64,000 nt of DNA from Pseudanabaena biceps (GCA_013361095.1 JAATWA010000005.1:62001-126000), one strand, 5' to 3'; positions 24,916-35,163 are shown, counted from the stretch's first letter. Translations and numbers: made by a program. Notes: a model not told the origin generated them from the sequence alone.

Positions 24916-27900
24916 CTACAAAACAGGAGCGGCAAATACAGCCAAAGTAGAAAACAACTTATGTCGAGCCTCAGCAGAAAGCCTAGCCAACACATAATCA
25001 TGCAAATAATGCGGGATATGCTGAGCAAAAAACTCAATAATTCCAGCTAAAGTCTCTTTTATCAGCAGATTCTCGCTCAAAAACAACTCAGTTACACCAG
25101 CCCAAAGATCAACGATCACCAGATCAGCAGAATCAGTAAGCAAAACCAAATTTTCATTAAAACTTTGGATCAAGTTGTTATATAGAGTATCTAATAACGG
25201 TTTGATCCAATCAAAATGGTAACGTAGCATCCCACGCTTAATCCCGAAAAACTGACATAACTGGCGTTCTGAAGCATTCAGCAAATCAAAACCACTATCC
25301 GTAACAGAATTAATCACCTGAGCCACCTTGAGTTGTAAAAGCTCCAAATTAGTCATCGCATCGGTTGTGATATCACCCGACTTAATCAGAGTATGGGGAA
25401 TATCACCAAGATCAAAATCTGACAAAAAGTAAATAACATCACCCTGATTAAAGCGATCGCCCGCCTTCCTACCAAAACACTGCATCACCGTAGCCAAAAT
25501 ATGGCGATCAATAAAATCTGCAAAAGCAGGATCTTTATCAATTGGATGCAAACCCGTCAAAGCAACATATTCTGCCCGAAGCATCGCAATATTGGCACAA
25601 GGAGTACCGACAATTACAAAGGTTTTCGCAGACTTAAAATCATTAGAACCACGAGAATCGCGAAACCAGAAACCATGAGCCTCCGACTTAGCAAACTTTT
25701 TAAAATCAATTACCCTAGTAGTGGGATCAAGACTAGTTAAATGATTAATAATCGCCTCAACCTTAGTCGTCTGAGTATCACGACGCTGCAAGCCCAAACG
25801 CCCCAGATTATGCACCTGAAAAATCTGAGGCATCACTAACTCACCCGCTTGCTTAATTTTAAAAACAGGAGCATTGAGCCGCATTTCTAGATCTGTCACA
25901 TCAACCGTGGCATCCAAATAAAGATTGGCCACTGACCTATGAGCGATCTCCCGCAACCGAGAATCACCCAAAGAAACCGTTAACCTTTCATATTGAATAT
26001 GTAAATCACCATGGGAAATAGTCCCAGAAAGAATATCCAAAAACTCCACCAACCATTGTTTTAAAACCTCACGGTCAATCCTTTGCTTAATTTCATCAGA
26101 ATGGAGAGTAGTTGATTGTTTTAGCAAAGCATGAAACTTAGCCAACTCCCTCTTATCCTTACCCTGAGCATTTTCAAACTCAGAATCAGCAATTCCATCA
26201 ACTGTATCCAGAATTGATAGATCAGGTTTCAGCAAATCCGCCAGTAAAGTTGTATCAATAATTTCAGGAATAGCCGACTTAATTCCATGAAAATCCAGAC
26301 CATGATAGGACTTATCTCCCAACAAACCATGCAAGTTATTCAGCACATCAATAAATTGTTGCTTATGGTCAAGATTAGCGCGAGAAATCACAGCGATCGC
26401 TTTATCCACATCATCCCGACTAACCGAAATCTGACGCATTGTCGTCAAACTCTCTGATACCTCTTCCCAGACTAAAATAGTCTTTGAGTAATCAAACTCA
26501 TCAGGACTAGGCAAACTAGCAGGATGAGATCTCAAGATCTTAGAATTAAAAGCGATCGCCCTCTGATGCTTAAACCCAAAACCATCACCACTAGAACCAC
26601 GACAAGCATTAAGCAAAGGACAAGTCTCACAAATAATCTTAGTATCTGCAATCGCCTTATCCCGCAGAGCCGAGATCGCCCCAGTCCGCGAGCAATTAGC
26701 CTGAGTATGAACAGTTTCACCATGCTTAACACGGCGTAACTTACCCGATTTATGAGTCAAGCCATTGTGACGAGCAGGAAGAATTTCCCAATCTTGCAAA
26801 GTGGGAGTAGTGACATTGCGAGAATCAGTAGATATATAGATAACGCGATCAACAGCATCAAATAAATCAGGACGTAAGCGCCCCGCATCATAACTTTTGC
26901 CCGTACCAGTTGCCGAAGCATCAAGAATATGTTTATGAGTTAATAACGAATCGCGCCAAGTATCGAGTCTTGTTCCTGAGTCATATTCAAATTTGGGTAT
27001 AGCAGGTTGAAGCGATCGCCTAACTGGAGATTTATTAGTAAAACCCTTAGCTTGAGCTTTCGGAAAAATCTTATCTTTTAACCAAGAGAAAGGCGAAAAC
27101 TGAGGCTTGGGATGGTAATTAGCAATCTGGAAAAACTGCTCAACCGTCAAAAGCTGAATAGCTGCCTCACTAGATAACTCATCAATATCATCATCAGTTT
27201 TAGCAACCTGACCCCACCAGAGAACATCAACCGCAAAATCTAGGTCAGCCAAGAAATCAAGATTTTTCTCATGGCGGCGCATCACGGGCGGGTTACCAAT
27301 GTCACCCGCATCGATCGCATATTCCAACCTAGTAAACTCAGGTTTTGCTCCAATTGTGTCTAAATAACTTTGTAAAGTTTCTTTACTAGCCACAAACTGA
27401 CCACCAGAAGCACCAATCGCAGGACACCCCCGCAACTTTGTCGCTAAATAGGGCTTAACGCCTGTCCCTTCAACCAAGACGACACTCTGACAATCAACCT
27501 GAACATCACCATGAAAAGCTAAAGGCAACTCACCATTTTGTTGCTGAGCGGAGATCCCAAAAGGTTTATGCCAACGATAGCGACCTGACGTAGCATCGCG
27601 TAGACGAATTTGAAAACCGAGGATTTTGCCATCAGGATTCTTAATTGGCAGAATATAGCCAGAATTAGTTGATTTAGCTTCTAAATTTCTAATTTCTGTT
27701 TCAGACAAGCCCCGACTTGTTAAATCGGCTTTATCTAAACTATCTAAATCAAGTTTTTGTAAATAATTTTGATAAAGGCGATCGCGCTGAACAGCATCAG
27801 GCAACTTAGCCAAACCATCTCGCTTAGTCTTTTGTTGAGCAATCCGCAGCCTTAAATTTCTGTCACGACGTTCTTGGCGCTCAGAATCAGACTCAGGACG

Positions 27901-28122
27901 CTTGCGGACATACTTACCCGCAAAATAACTGCCATTGGTTTCGCCAAGATATTTCCAATCAGCCAGATCGACATCACTCGGATGAGTCATGCAGAGGACA
28001 AAATCTTGATTATCCGAAGCAATTCGACATTTACCTTTGATGTCATCGCAGATCGGGCAAGGATTATTTGATTTAGTTGGTGAAAACTTTCTAGAAGAAT
28101 ACTGGTTATTTAAAGAGATCAT
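24916..28122 (-). CDS. Plasmid replication protein, CyRepA1-like, copy A
   Basis: 1068 residues from ATG 28122, which has GGAGG nine bases upstream. A GTG at 28179 would lie inside a hairpin and is not favoured. The N-terminus has a zinc-ribbon-like CPICDDIKGKC. Next is a Toprim-like region (VVLVEGTGVKPYLA, then LEYAIDAGD), then a helicase domain with Walker A SATGTGKS. The layout matches the cyanobacterial CyRepA1 family, which includes the replication protein of Synechocystis plasmid pSYSA. It would unwind and prime the plasmid origin. Copy B at 55030 is nearly identical in the core but differs in the last 200 residues or so. Confidence 0.82.
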   Translation of the reverse strand: MISLNNQYSSRKFSPTKSNNPCPICDDIKGKCRIASDNQDFVLCMTHPSDVDLADWKYLGETNGSYFAGKYVRKRPESDSERQERRDRNLRLRIAQQKTKRDGLAKLPDAVQRDRLYQNYLQKLDLDSLDKADLTSRGLSETEIRNLEAKSTNSGYILPIKNPDGKILGFQIRLRDATSGRYRWHKPFGISAQQQNGELPLAFHGDVQVDCQSVVLVEGTGVKPYLATKLRGCPAIGASGGQFVASKETLQSYLDTIGAKPEFTRLEYAIDAGDIGNPPVMRRHEKNLDFLADLDFAVDVLWWGQVAKTDDDIDELSSEAAIQLLTVEQFFQIANYHPKPQFSPFSWLKDKIFPKAQAKGFTNKSPVRRSLQPAIPKFEYDSGTRLDTWRDSLLTHKHILDASATGTGKSYDAGRLRPDLFDAVDRVIYISTDSRNVTTPTLQDWEILPARHNGLTHKSGKLRRVKHGETVHTQANCSRTGAISALRDKAIADTKIICETCPLLNACRGSSGDGFGFKHQRAIAFNSKILRSHPASLPSPDEFDYSKTILVWEEVSESLTTMRQISVSRDDVDKAIAVISRANLDHKQQFIDVLNNLHGLLGDKSYHGLDFHGIKSAIPEIIDTTLLADLLKPDLSILDTVDGIADSEFENAQGKDKRELAKFHALLKQSTTLHSDEIKQRIDREVLKQWLVEFLDILSGTISHGDLHIQYERLTVSLGDSRLREIAHRSVANLYLDATVDVTDLEMRLNAPVFKIKQAGELVMPQIFQVHNLGRLGLQRRDTQTTKVEAIINHLTSLDPTTRVIDFKKFAKSEAHGFWFRDSRGSNDFKSAKTFVIVGTPCANIAMLRAEYVALTGLHPIDKDPAFADFIDRHILATVMQCFGRKAGDRFNQGDVIYFLSDFDLGDIPHTLIKSGDITTDAMTNLELLQLKVAQVINSVTDSGFDLLNASERQLCQFFGIKRGMLRYHFDWIKPLLDTLYNNLIQSFNENLVLLTDSADLVIVDLWAGVTELFLSENLLIKETLAGIIEFFAQHIPHYLHDYVLARLSAEARHKLFSTLAVFAAPVL

Positions 28123-28142
28123 TAATTCTGACCTCCAATGAG

Positions 28143-28182
28143 CTTGTGGGATGAGATCATTAGATATATCTCCTCCCACAAG
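28143..28182 (-). promoter_or_regulatory. Hairpin immediately upstream of the rep A ribosome binding site
   Basis: On the rep strand CTTGTGGGA (28182-28174) pairs with TCCCACAAG (28151-28143). Five more pairs (GAGAT with ATCTC) follow after one mismatch. The GGAGG of rep begins seven bases downstream. The structure is identical in copy B. It may affect ribosome access or be the target of an antisense RNA. Confidence 0.6.
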
Positions 28183-28349
28183 TCTTGTGACTTTAAAAAC
28201 ATCTCAATTGTCCTGATTGCGAGGGTTGTAGCGATTTCAATCAGGAAATAGACAGACTTTTTGAATTCAGTTCGATAATCAATAATTGCTTTTTGCAAAA
28301 TTTAAAAAAATTTGCAGCAAAAACTGTTGCTAAACTTATATCTTGCGTT

Positions 28350-28473
28350 AAGATATAAGAAAGCGCTGAACAAAATTGCCCGTCAAAGCAACATCTGTCC
28401 ATTCCTGGATATTAAATTTAAAAACCTTCGGGTTTACAAGAAAGCTGGTGAGGTGGAAGTCACTGGCTTTTTT
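28350..28473 (+). ncRNA. Candidate counter-transcribed RNA antisense to the rep A leader
   Basis: Opposite to rep, a promoter-like TTGCAG or TTGCTA box with an AT-rich -10 region (28312-28354) is followed by a small hairpin with a TTCG tetraloop (28422-28435) and an intrinsic terminator: stem 28441-28451 with 28460-28470, then a T run. Copy B keeps all three parts. Base changes in the terminator stem keep pairing through G-U pairs, while the 60-codon frame that overlaps it does not stay conserved. This favours an RNA over a protein. pSYSA of Synechocystis is known to control its CyRepA1-type gene with an antisense RNA. Confidence 0.6.
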
Positions 28474-28689
28474 GTGTCTGAAGGGGAAAACTAACTAAGT
28501 AACCTCCTATAGATAAAAAACTGCAATTTAAGCATACAGCGATCGCTTAAGATCTGATCGACAAAAGATCAAAATTTTATTGAAATAAACCTCAATTTTG
28601 CTGGAAAGCCTTAATACTGTCATCTATGACACTAATTTGACAGTAGCAAGCAACTGTAGTTGCCATTCATCAAGATTTTCTGCAATTGC

Positions 28690-28922
28690 TATCTGCCGCC
28701 GCAATAGCCGCCCATGAATGCGGTCACGTATTGCAAGATTTACGTTGAGTTCGACGCATCAGCCGCACCTTGAGACTGATTGACGAGCTAGGAATTTTGC
28801 AAGGCGATTAAAATCGGAGTGCACGGAGTGTGCTGAATGCAGCGGTCTGGAAATATGTAGCAACAGCAATTTCTGCCGCACTGCAACTGGTGCAACTGTT
28901 ATTAATCAGAGGCGATCGCTAA
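28690..28922 (+). pseudogene. Remnant of YugP-like zinc metallopeptidase gene
   Basis: Translation shows AAHECGHVLQD and, after a large internal deletion and an in-frame stop, LRLIDELGILQGD and ARSVLNAAVWKYVATA, ending RGDR. These match the intact gene at 53695-54384. The N-terminal third and the middle are gone, and two stops interrupt the rest. It lies in the same relative place as the intact copy in the inverted second block, so it is the decayed duplicate. Confidence 0.88.
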
Positions 28923-28945
28923 ATTGTCAGTCCTTGCCAAAAATT

Positions 28946-28973
28946 AAGAGGCGGTGCGATGCGCCTCTTTTTA
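28946..28973. terminator. Short hairpin with T tract
   Basis: AAGAGGCG (28946-28953) pairs with CGCCTCTT (28962-28969), followed on the plus strand by TTTT. It separates the yugP remnant from the convergent HAD gene and could end either. Confidence 0.6.
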
Positions 28974-29759
28974 TGTTTGTAGTAATAATTTTGCCAACTC
29001 CGCAAACCCAGCAAACTCTGACGCTTGAGTCAGGTACTTGGGTAAATGCAACATTTTATTTTGATAATGACGAACATTTGCCACGCCGACCGAGATCGGA
29101 AATGGATCAGGATTAAACATTGCTTTATCATTAGGACTATCGCCAATGGTTAAGACTTGCTGCGAATTAAGTTCAGGAAAATATTTTTTTAGAACTGACA
29201 GCAAGCCAGTAGCCTTGTTTTGATGCAATGGCTTGATATGACATTGGACATTGCTGTAAGTAAAACTCCAACCCATGAGATCGCATTGAGTAGAAATTGC
29301 TTGAATATCATCAGCCGATAAATTATCGACATCAAACGTCCAATCGGTAATACGGAACTGATTATCAGCAGAAGGGCGAAGATTAGGAAATAGCTGCTTA
29401 ACGTGATGGAAAGTATTTTCTAGAAGAATACGATGTCTAGATAGATTAGGAACCGAAAAAAGCAAATCTTGTTGACCATCAGCCTGTAAAAAAACTTCCC
29501 CATTTTCAGCGGTCGCTCCTACTACAGGTAAATAATTCACCAAAGCACTAACCCAACCCGCCGAGCGACCAGTCACCAAGAGGACTTTTATTCCTGCTGA
29601 TTGTAAAGCGAGAAGAGTGAAGATGAAATCAGAGGAGAATTTTCCATTGTCGGTAAGCGTGCCATCGACATCGGAAGCAATTAAACGGATGTCGGACAAA
29701 TCAGCTTGATTGAGATTGAGCAGGGTCATAAACAGAAACCAAAATAGATAAATCAGCAT
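28971..29759 (-). CDS. HAD-superfamily phosphatase (Cof/IIB type)
   Basis: Up to 262 residues. A start at ATG 29729 (252 residues, MTLLNLNQAD) fits the family better than the hydrophobic first ten residues from 29759. Motif I is DVDGTLT with both nucleophile and acid Asp, motif II lies in LLVTGRS, and motif III/IV is GDSPNDKAMF. The cap position agrees with the IIB class (sugar phosphatases, Cof proteins). It would hydrolyse a small phosphorylated metabolite in the cytoplasm. A 60-residue remnant of a second copy lies at 53462-53645. Confidence 0.82.
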   Translation of the reverse strand: MLIYLFWFLFMTLLNLNQADLSDIRLIASDVDGTLTDNGKFSSDFIFTLLALQSAGIKVLLVTGRSAGWVSALVNYLPVVGATAENGEVFLQADGQQDLLFSVPNLSRHRILLENTFHHVKQLFPNLRPSADNQFRITDWTFDVDNLSADDIQAISTQCDLMGWSFTYSNVQCHIKPLHQNKATGLLSVLKKYFPELNSQQVLTIGDSPNDKAMFNPDPFPISVGVANVRHYQNKMLHLPKYLTQASEFAGFAELAKLLLQT

Positions 29760-29779
29760 GAATCTTAAATTTAATAAAT

Positions 29780-31336
29780 TTAAGAAACCGCAGGAAGTAA
29801 GAAAGGGAGAAGATGGTGAGCAAGGGAAACAGGATCAACCCCCATAATGGAACGTTGATTCGCCAAAGATATTGCAGCTTGAGAATGCCAAACCGCAGCA
29901 ACTATAGCGGAATCGCTAGCAGATAAACCCTGAGCTAACAGCCCACCAATCATACCCGCCAAGACATCACCACTGCCGCCACGAGCAAGAGCAGAAGTAC
30001 TCTCAGGATTGATCCAAAGCACTGGCTTTTGATCTTGAAGAAAAGAAATCATTGTTCTCGCCCCCTTGAGCAGAATCGTAGAATGGCAAAGTTCAACTGC
30101 CGCCATTAGAGCATCTAAGCGATCGCCAGCCATAATGTCAGGAAATAGGCGATTAAACTCACCTCCATGGGGAGTGAAGATTATAGGATTAGATCTGCCA
30201 TGCAACTGATCGATAAAATTGCGATCGGTAATAGGTGAAATAGCATTTAGTCCATCGGCATCCAATACTAGGGGAATATCGCTATCGATAGTTTTTTTGA
30301 CCACAGAGCTAGCATCAAGAGAAAGCCCACAACCACAGACAATTGCTTGATACTTTTGCAAATCTAGCTCAGGTAAAGAATAAATAGCACCTGAATCAGT
30401 CTCAGGACAAGCAATTACCAAAGCATCAGGTACTTGGGCAAGGACTAATAGTTTGAGAGAGGACGGAACCGCGATTGATAGCATTCCTACTCCCGTAGCT
30501 TTTGCACCCAAAGCGGCTAGAATCGCAGCCCCAGCATAGCGATGAGATCCGACCACCAATAATAAATGTCCCAGATCGTACTTATGAGTGGCAATTGGGC
30601 GAGGAATTGGAAGATATTGTCGTAAGTAAGTATCAGGATCAACCCGCCAAAGTGGATGGCGATCGCCCAATACTTCCATAATAAATTGCTCAGGAATATC
30701 AAAGTCAACTCTTTCTAGAATCCCGATATAGGGAAGAGCCTGCTCAATTAATAGACCGCGCTTCCATAGACCCAGACATAGAGTATGGGTGGCGCGAATT
30801 GCAACACCCATGACATCACCACGATCGCAATTTAGCCCCGACGGTAAATCGATAGCAAGGATAGGAATCTGCCAACTATTAATGAGGTTGAATGAGAGTA
30901 CTAAATCACCCGCTACATCACGTTCTAGCCCAAAACCAAAAATACCATCGACAAGTAAATCACAATCCTGTAATTCCGTAAGAGAAACAAAAGGAATCCC
31001 AATCGCTTTAGCATGACAAACATGTACTCTCGTCAGAGGCTTAGCTTTGGGTAGCACAGAGCAAACCTTGACTTGTCGTCCCTGATGATAAAGCTCACGG
31101 GCGACCACCAGAGCATCCCCACCATTATGACCAGAGCCAACCAATATACCGACTTTAGAAAATCTATGGGCAGGATAGAGCTGAGTAATTCGTTGGACAA
31201 TTCTGAGCGCCACTTTTTCCATTAAAGCCGCTACAGGCATACCAGATTGAAAGATAAGACTTTCAATCGCCTGCATCTGAGCCGCAGTAACAATGATTTG
31301 AGAGGAGATAGCGCTAATCATATTGTGAATCATCAA
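29780..31336 (-). CDS. nnr: Bifunctional NAD(P)H-hydrate repair enzyme (epimerase + dehydratase)
   Basis: 518 residues, the usual size of the fused bacterial enzyme. The N-terminal YjeF epimerase domain includes GILVGSGHNGGDALVVAREL. The C-terminal ADP-dependent dehydratase domain shows HLLLVVGSHRYAGAAILAA, FTPHGGEFNRLF and STSALARGGSGDVLAGMIGGL, whose GSGD loop contributes to catalysis. It repairs hydrated NADH and NADPH. This is normally a chromosomal housekeeping gene, so its place beside plasmid replication genes suggests either chromosomal integration of a plasmid or a plasmid carrying chromosomal DNA. The next gene on the same strand starts 21 bases away. Confidence 0.92.
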   Translation of the reverse strand: MMIHNMISAISSQIIVTAAQMQAIESLIFQSGMPVAALMEKVALRIVQRITQLYPAHRFSKVGILVGSGHNGGDALVVARELYHQGRQVKVCSVLPKAKPLTRVHVCHAKAIGIPFVSLTELQDCDLLVDGIFGFGLERDVAGDLVLSFNLINSWQIPILAIDLPSGLNCDRGDVMGVAIRATHTLCLGLWKRGLLIEQALPYIGILERVDFDIPEQFIMEVLGDRHPLWRVDPDTYLRQYLPIPRPIATHKYDLGHLLLVVGSHRYAGAAILAALGAKATGVGMLSIAVPSSLKLLVLAQVPDALVIACPETDSGAIYSLPELDLQKYQAIVCGCGLSLDASSVVKKTIDSDIPLVLDADGLNAISPITDRNFIDQLHGRSNPIIFTPHGGEFNRLFPDIMAGDRLDALMAAVELCHSTILLKGARTMISFLQDQKPVLWINPESTSALARGGSGDVLAGMIGGLLAQGLSASDSAIVAAVWHSQAAISLANQRSIMGVDPVSLAHHLLPFLLPAVS

Positions 31337-31592
31337 CTGTTGGTTAAATCAGCTTGATTAAGAATCGGTATAGAGAGAATTTAAAACTAGAATACAGCTA
31401 AGATGAAGCCAATCGAAAATCTGGCGATTAGCTTGTGAAGACAAAACTACCATAATGGAGTATTGACAATTCTAGAATTTGTACCAACAATATTCTCAAA
31501 CATCAATCCAGAGAAATTGATAGAATGTAATCTCTTAATTATCGATTTTTCAAATTCGTTGTATTCAATTCTAAGCATTTAAAGAGGAACCA

Positions 31593-31814
31593 ATGAGAAA
31601 TAATATCCAGTCCAAGATTGATGCAGGCTATACCTATGACGAACTACTGAGCGAAGGACTAGCCAGCTTTGATGACATCGCCCGCTATGAATCACAGTAT
31701 TCCCTGTATGACGAAGATGCAGAACCAAAGCCAAAACCAAAAAAGGCAAAAACAGAACCCAAATCCAAAGGGAATAAATCCCAGCCAGAACCAGAAATTG
31801 ACTTTGAATTTTAG
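31593..31814 (+). CDS. Small charged protein upstream of the RDR-like gene
   Basis: 73 residues with GAGGAA before the ATG. The N-terminal half (SKIDAGYTYDELLSEGLASF) is predicted helical, and the C-terminal half is a Lys/Pro-rich tail ending in acidic residues (PEIDFEF). I do not recognise it. It ends 14 bases before the large polymerase-like gene, so it could encode a small partner of that protein. It is intact although the downstream gene is broken. Function unknown. Confidence 0.6.
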   Translation: MRNNIQSKIDAGYTYDELLSEGLASFDDIARYESQYSLYDEDAEPKPKPKKAKTEPKSKGNKSQPEPEIDFEF

Positions 31815-34800
31815 AGAGTAATTACAACATGGAATTTAGACAGATCGACCTAAAGACTGGGCAAGAATTACCCTTGCCCGCGAAAAATGTTGAGCATAGC
31901 TATCTCGAACTAAAAATCGGGAAAGACATTGATCCGAGTAAACTAGCTGTTGGCAAAATGTATGACGGCATCACCGAAAGAGACATCGAGCGACTACAAG
32001 AACAAGACCTTTACCTAATTCTTGCCAATGGAAGAACCGCTTACTTTGGCGATCGCGCGATCGCCGAAAAAGTAAGCCAAGAAATTTTCATCAATCATAG
32101 TGATGCCGTCGCCTATGGCAGCTTGCCCGTCTCCGAAGCTAAGACCTCAATCTATAAAGAGCAAGCCAGAATCCTAATCATCGATGATGAAACCCTGAGC
32201 AAAGATCCAGCCACAGGGATCTACCAAGCGGACTGGGGAAAGAATCCTATCACCCTGAAAAACGGGATTACCCTGAGCGATAAAGCAATGGGGCTAATCG
32301 CTAGCAAACTAGGGGACTGCTATAGCCTGATCTCTCCAGAACTCGCCAACCAACTGCAAGCCGGACCGAATCGCCCATTTCAATATCGTGCCGCCGTACC
32401 TGAGTGGCAGGGTGTAATCAAAGGAACCTGTCGAGCCAGCTTGCTTTGCCAAGCCTTAGAAGTCGATGGAATTATCGCCAAATCGAGCATCAAAGGCGAT
32501 AACAAAACCACCACCACAGGAATCCACGAGATCAGTCTATTCTGGTCAAGAAAAGAAGATGCTAAATTCACTGAACAAAAACTGGGTACTCAAGCTCTCG
32601 TCTTCTTCCCCGAAGGAGTCCAAGCAGACGTACTCCCAAAACTAAAAATCAAAGCCGAGCGCTTGGCTGAAGCTCAGTCCGACCCGCGCAAGGTGGCGTA
32701 ACTATATATAGAGCGCCATGAAAAGCGCCAACAGCAGAGACAAGATCAAGTCACAGATCTCGCTAACATTACACAAATCATCGAGCCAGAACTAGCACTA
32801 GAACTGGGATTGAGTCCACAAGAAAACACAACAGCCAATGAAATTGAACGAGAGACAGTAACCTCACCTAACGAAGAATACCAAGATTGGCTCTATGACA
32901 TCCTTAAAACCGACCTAATCGAAGGCGGTCATTGTCAGATATTAGAAATGGAAGATATCGCCAAACGCCTGCGAGAATTCCTGCAAAGTGAATGGCAAGA
33001 AGTCGCCACAGGAGGTGTTTACGTTCCCAGTGGTATTGCTCAACCTCATAATCAACTGCAAGAAGGAGAAGTCAGTTTCACAGGACTACCCGATGGAGCC
33101 GAAGTTGCCATCTATCGCAGTCCCGTCGCCAATGCCGCCAACTTTGATGTATTTACAAATAACCTCACAGTTCTGCGTGAATTAGATCCCGAAGCCTATA
33201 GGCAGAGAGGAGTCTGCTATCTCAATCCCAACGATGCGAAACGACTAGTCATCGACTTTGACGGCGATCGCGTGGGGATTATTCCCAGCGAATTAACCCC
33301 TGAACAGCAAGCAAGTTCTTAGAAAATCATCGAGCAGTATCCAACCCTAATCCAAGAAATTATCGACAAAAATCTGCCAGAGAACAAACCAATTCAAGTC
33401 GAAAAAGAAAAGAAAATTCCACGCGATATTGCCAATGGATTTGCCACTCTAGCCAGTGCAGCCGTGAACGCCGCCGATAACCCCACTGGAAGAGTTGCAA
33501 ATCTAGGCATGAGGCTAGAAGCATTGCGATGGGAAACCCAATATATCCCAGAATCTGAAAGCACCGAGTACTTGCAAGACATTGGCAAACATTTCCAAAA
33601 GCTGCTTGCGGAAGATCAAGAAACTAAGAAACCCTTTCGTATTTTCAATGATGCATGGCGGAACCAGATTGCCGAAATTAGCCAAATCGCCAGTACCATT
33701 CCCAAACTCTCCGAACCAGAAAAAGCAACCGCCGTAACCCAAGGCTTAGCCAAAGCCGAGAGACTGCTGTGGCAGTTAGAAAGCCTCGCAGCCGTGAACT
33801 TACAACGTGCTGTCGATACGCCCAAAAGTGCCAGAAAAGTCAATGAAGATGAATTTCAATTTTGTCAGAAAGTCGCCAAATACAAACAGGTCGAATGGAT
33901 TAAAGACAAAGACAATAGCTATGCCTACATCGGGACTGAAGGCATCAAAACCAATACCCAAGACCCCGTAGGCTGGATGGTAGAGCAAGCCAACCAGATT
34001 TATAAGGAGTATAGTTTGAACGGCGATCGCAATTACAATCGCTTTGACCATATCTTCCCAAAAGACAGCCATACAGCCGCAGATAGCGAATGGGCAAAGG
34101 GAATCGCTACGCAATACAACAAGCTCATCTCCGAAGCCGCCGCCAGTCGTAGTCGTCTAGAACATGAAGAAGGCATAGCCCTTACTGCTACTTCTAGCAA
34201 AGGCAACAAAATCGAAATCGTCAGTGTGATTAGCACAGACCCCGATGGCGAGTCGCCAATTTGGGAGATTGCAAGGAAAGGAGAAACTGTCGATATCCAG
34301 ATGGCAAAAAATAAGGACTGGAAGACCGAAAAACAATATCCTTACAAAGCCGTTGCCCTAATTGATCGAGACAAAATTGATGTGGGCTTAATCTCGCCAG
34401 CTACCCTAGCCGCCTATGGTAAAACCATCGAAAAGGACAAAATCTTCGGCAACCTCAAACTAGAATTCCAACTAGGAATCTCCCAAAATGACGTTGACGA
34501 CAAATTTGCTGCCGCCGAGAAATATCTGGAAACCCAGAGGGATGAAATTCCAGAAACCGAACCCGAACGCCGAGCGGCCGCCCTATGGCATAACAACAAT
34601 CGCGCGATCGCAGGCAAAATGTTTACGGAGGTTGTAGCTAACCGACTACAAGAACTACAGGTAGAAAAAATCAAAATAATTGGCTTACAGTATGAAACCA
34701 ACGAACTCAAAGATAACCAATGGCAACCCCACGAATCCCTAAATTGCAGGATGGCAATCGAAGCCAATCCTCAAAGTCCCATCTATGATAAGAGAGTAAT

Positions 34801-35163
34801 TCAAGTACAAACAGGTGACCAATGGAAAAACATGGGCGTTGTCCACAATGACGCAGCCTATATGCCCATTGGCAGTCAGTTCACCGCAAATATCAATATT
34901 TCAGCCAGTAAGAAAGACGCAGACTTAGCGATCAATAAAAGTACACTCAAATTACCTGAAATATGGCACGGACTATCACCAGAGCGAGTCAGAGAAGCCG
35001 TCAACCTTGATGCAATTGTGCCGCAATTAATGGAGGCGATCGCCAAAGCTGCCGAAAATAAACCAACGATGACCGAATTTGTGGCACAGCTTGCCGATGA
35101 GAACGTGGGTTTAAAGGCGCAAGTGCAAGCAGGGGGCAGAATTAATGGGATTACCTATCTCTA

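Noticed and set aside
26414..26739. Long antisense frames inside the rep genes and other coding regions.
   Set aside because: They mirror the codon pattern of the real genes, lack ribosome sites and show low-complexity proteins, as expected for shadows.
28123..28179. GTG start for rep A (and 54973 for rep B), adding 19 residues.
   Set aside because: It lies inside the hairpin and has no ribosome site. The ATG downstream has GGAGG at good spacing in both copies.
28312..28494. A 60-codon protein gene opposite the rep A leader, with a partner at 54655-54840.
   Set aside because: The two versions agree only over the first part and then differ by a frame change, while the RNA hairpins stay paired. 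A structured RNA is the better reading.
32810..33322. Separate gene beginning at TTG 32810.
   Set aside because: It has no ribosome site, and the same frame continues without a break from the upstream part. Its motifs belong to the middle of the RDR-like protein.
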